Below, piece by piece: positions 6,565 through 6,677 of a stretch of DNA of 6,677 nt (positions within the stretch are counted from its first letter, which is position 1; every line of letters starts with the position of its first letter). The notes beneath the pieces were generated by a model, which saw only the letters and a program-made list of their open reading frames with translations, was not told the DNA's origin and ran no database searches. Source of the DNA: an uncultured Porphyromonadaceae bacterium (GTDB lineage: Bacteria > Bacteroidota > Bacteroidia > Bacteroidales > Muribaculaceae); contig URWH01000105.1 of NCBI GenBank assembly GCA_900551515.1, positions 1-6,677 on the forward strand, written 5' to 3'. A program made the position numbers and the translations under genes.

Positions 6565-6677
6565 AAAAGATACTGATCATTATGTCGGTGGTGATGCTGA
6601 TCACATCGGCATGCAAAACAAACGAAAACAACTACCGGGCCGCTTATGAAAAGGCTAAAGAACGCCGGACGGAAACC
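6561..6677 (+). CDS. Small lipoprotein, 3' end beyond window (possibly SPOR-domain type)
   Basis: The first 39 codons are present and the frame is open at the right edge. The protein begins MKKILIIMSVVMLITSAC, a clear lipoprotein signal peptide with a lipobox-like TSAC and Cys18 as the probable lipidation site. The residues after it (NYRAAYEKAKERR, about 23-35) are charged and helical. They remind me of the segment following the lipobox in Bacteroidales SPOR-domain lipoproteins, which bind denuded peptidoglycan, but the diagnostic domain lies outside the window, so that call is tentative. The ATG overlaps the preceding stop by four bases (ATGA at 6561-6564), continuing the coupled series. Confidence 0.8.
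   Translation, partial: MKKILIIMSVVMLITSACKTNENNYRAAYEKAKERRTET

Overview
The window looks like a chromosomal piece of a Bacteroidota genome, most likely order Bacteroidales and perhaps a Muribaculaceae-type gut bacterium. This rests on three things seen here. Two upstream regions carry the Bacteroidota promoter pattern (TTTG or TTG near -33, about 20 bases, then TAnnTTTG near -7). Start codons are preceded by A-rich stretches rather than strong Shine-Dalgarno sequences. The protein set also fits: a TM1586-type nitroreductase, a hybrid malic enzyme and small lipoproteins. The family-level placement is inference; no rRNA is present to confirm it.

Left part, minus strand (about 1-2115). Reading in the direction of transcription, this holds a WD40-repeat protein with a probable lipoprotein signal (880-2061), then rpmH for ribosomal protein L34 (605-760, 51 codons), then the first 160 codons of a nitroreductase-family protein that runs off the left edge (3-482). 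The WD40 gene and rpmH each have their own recognisable promoter. A 9-bp inverted repeat after rpmH is a candidate terminator.

Middle (about 2062-2339). This divergent intergenic region separates the minus-strand WD40 gene from the plus-strand genes. It contains the WD40 promoter, a -7-like box for the malic enzyme gene, two perfect short stem-loops in the presumed malic enzyme leader, and three copies of the heptamer TGTCGGA.

Right part, plus strand (2340-6677). Four genes appear to form one transcription unit: maeB (malic enzyme fused to a phosphotransacetylase-like domain), a secreted PhoA-type alkaline phosphatase, a YfcE-type metallophosphoesterase, and the start of a small lipoprotein gene cut by the right edge. 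The gap after maeB is 44 bases without a visible promoter or terminator, and the next two junctions are 4-base ATGA overlaps.

Most of this is housekeeping or central-metabolism content. I see no CRISPR array, transposon, phage, toxin-antitoxin or defence module, and no convincing new system. The parts most worth a second look are the structured leader and repeated heptamers in front of maeB, the A-tract-flanked rpmH promoter, and the WD40 lipoprotein of unknown role.
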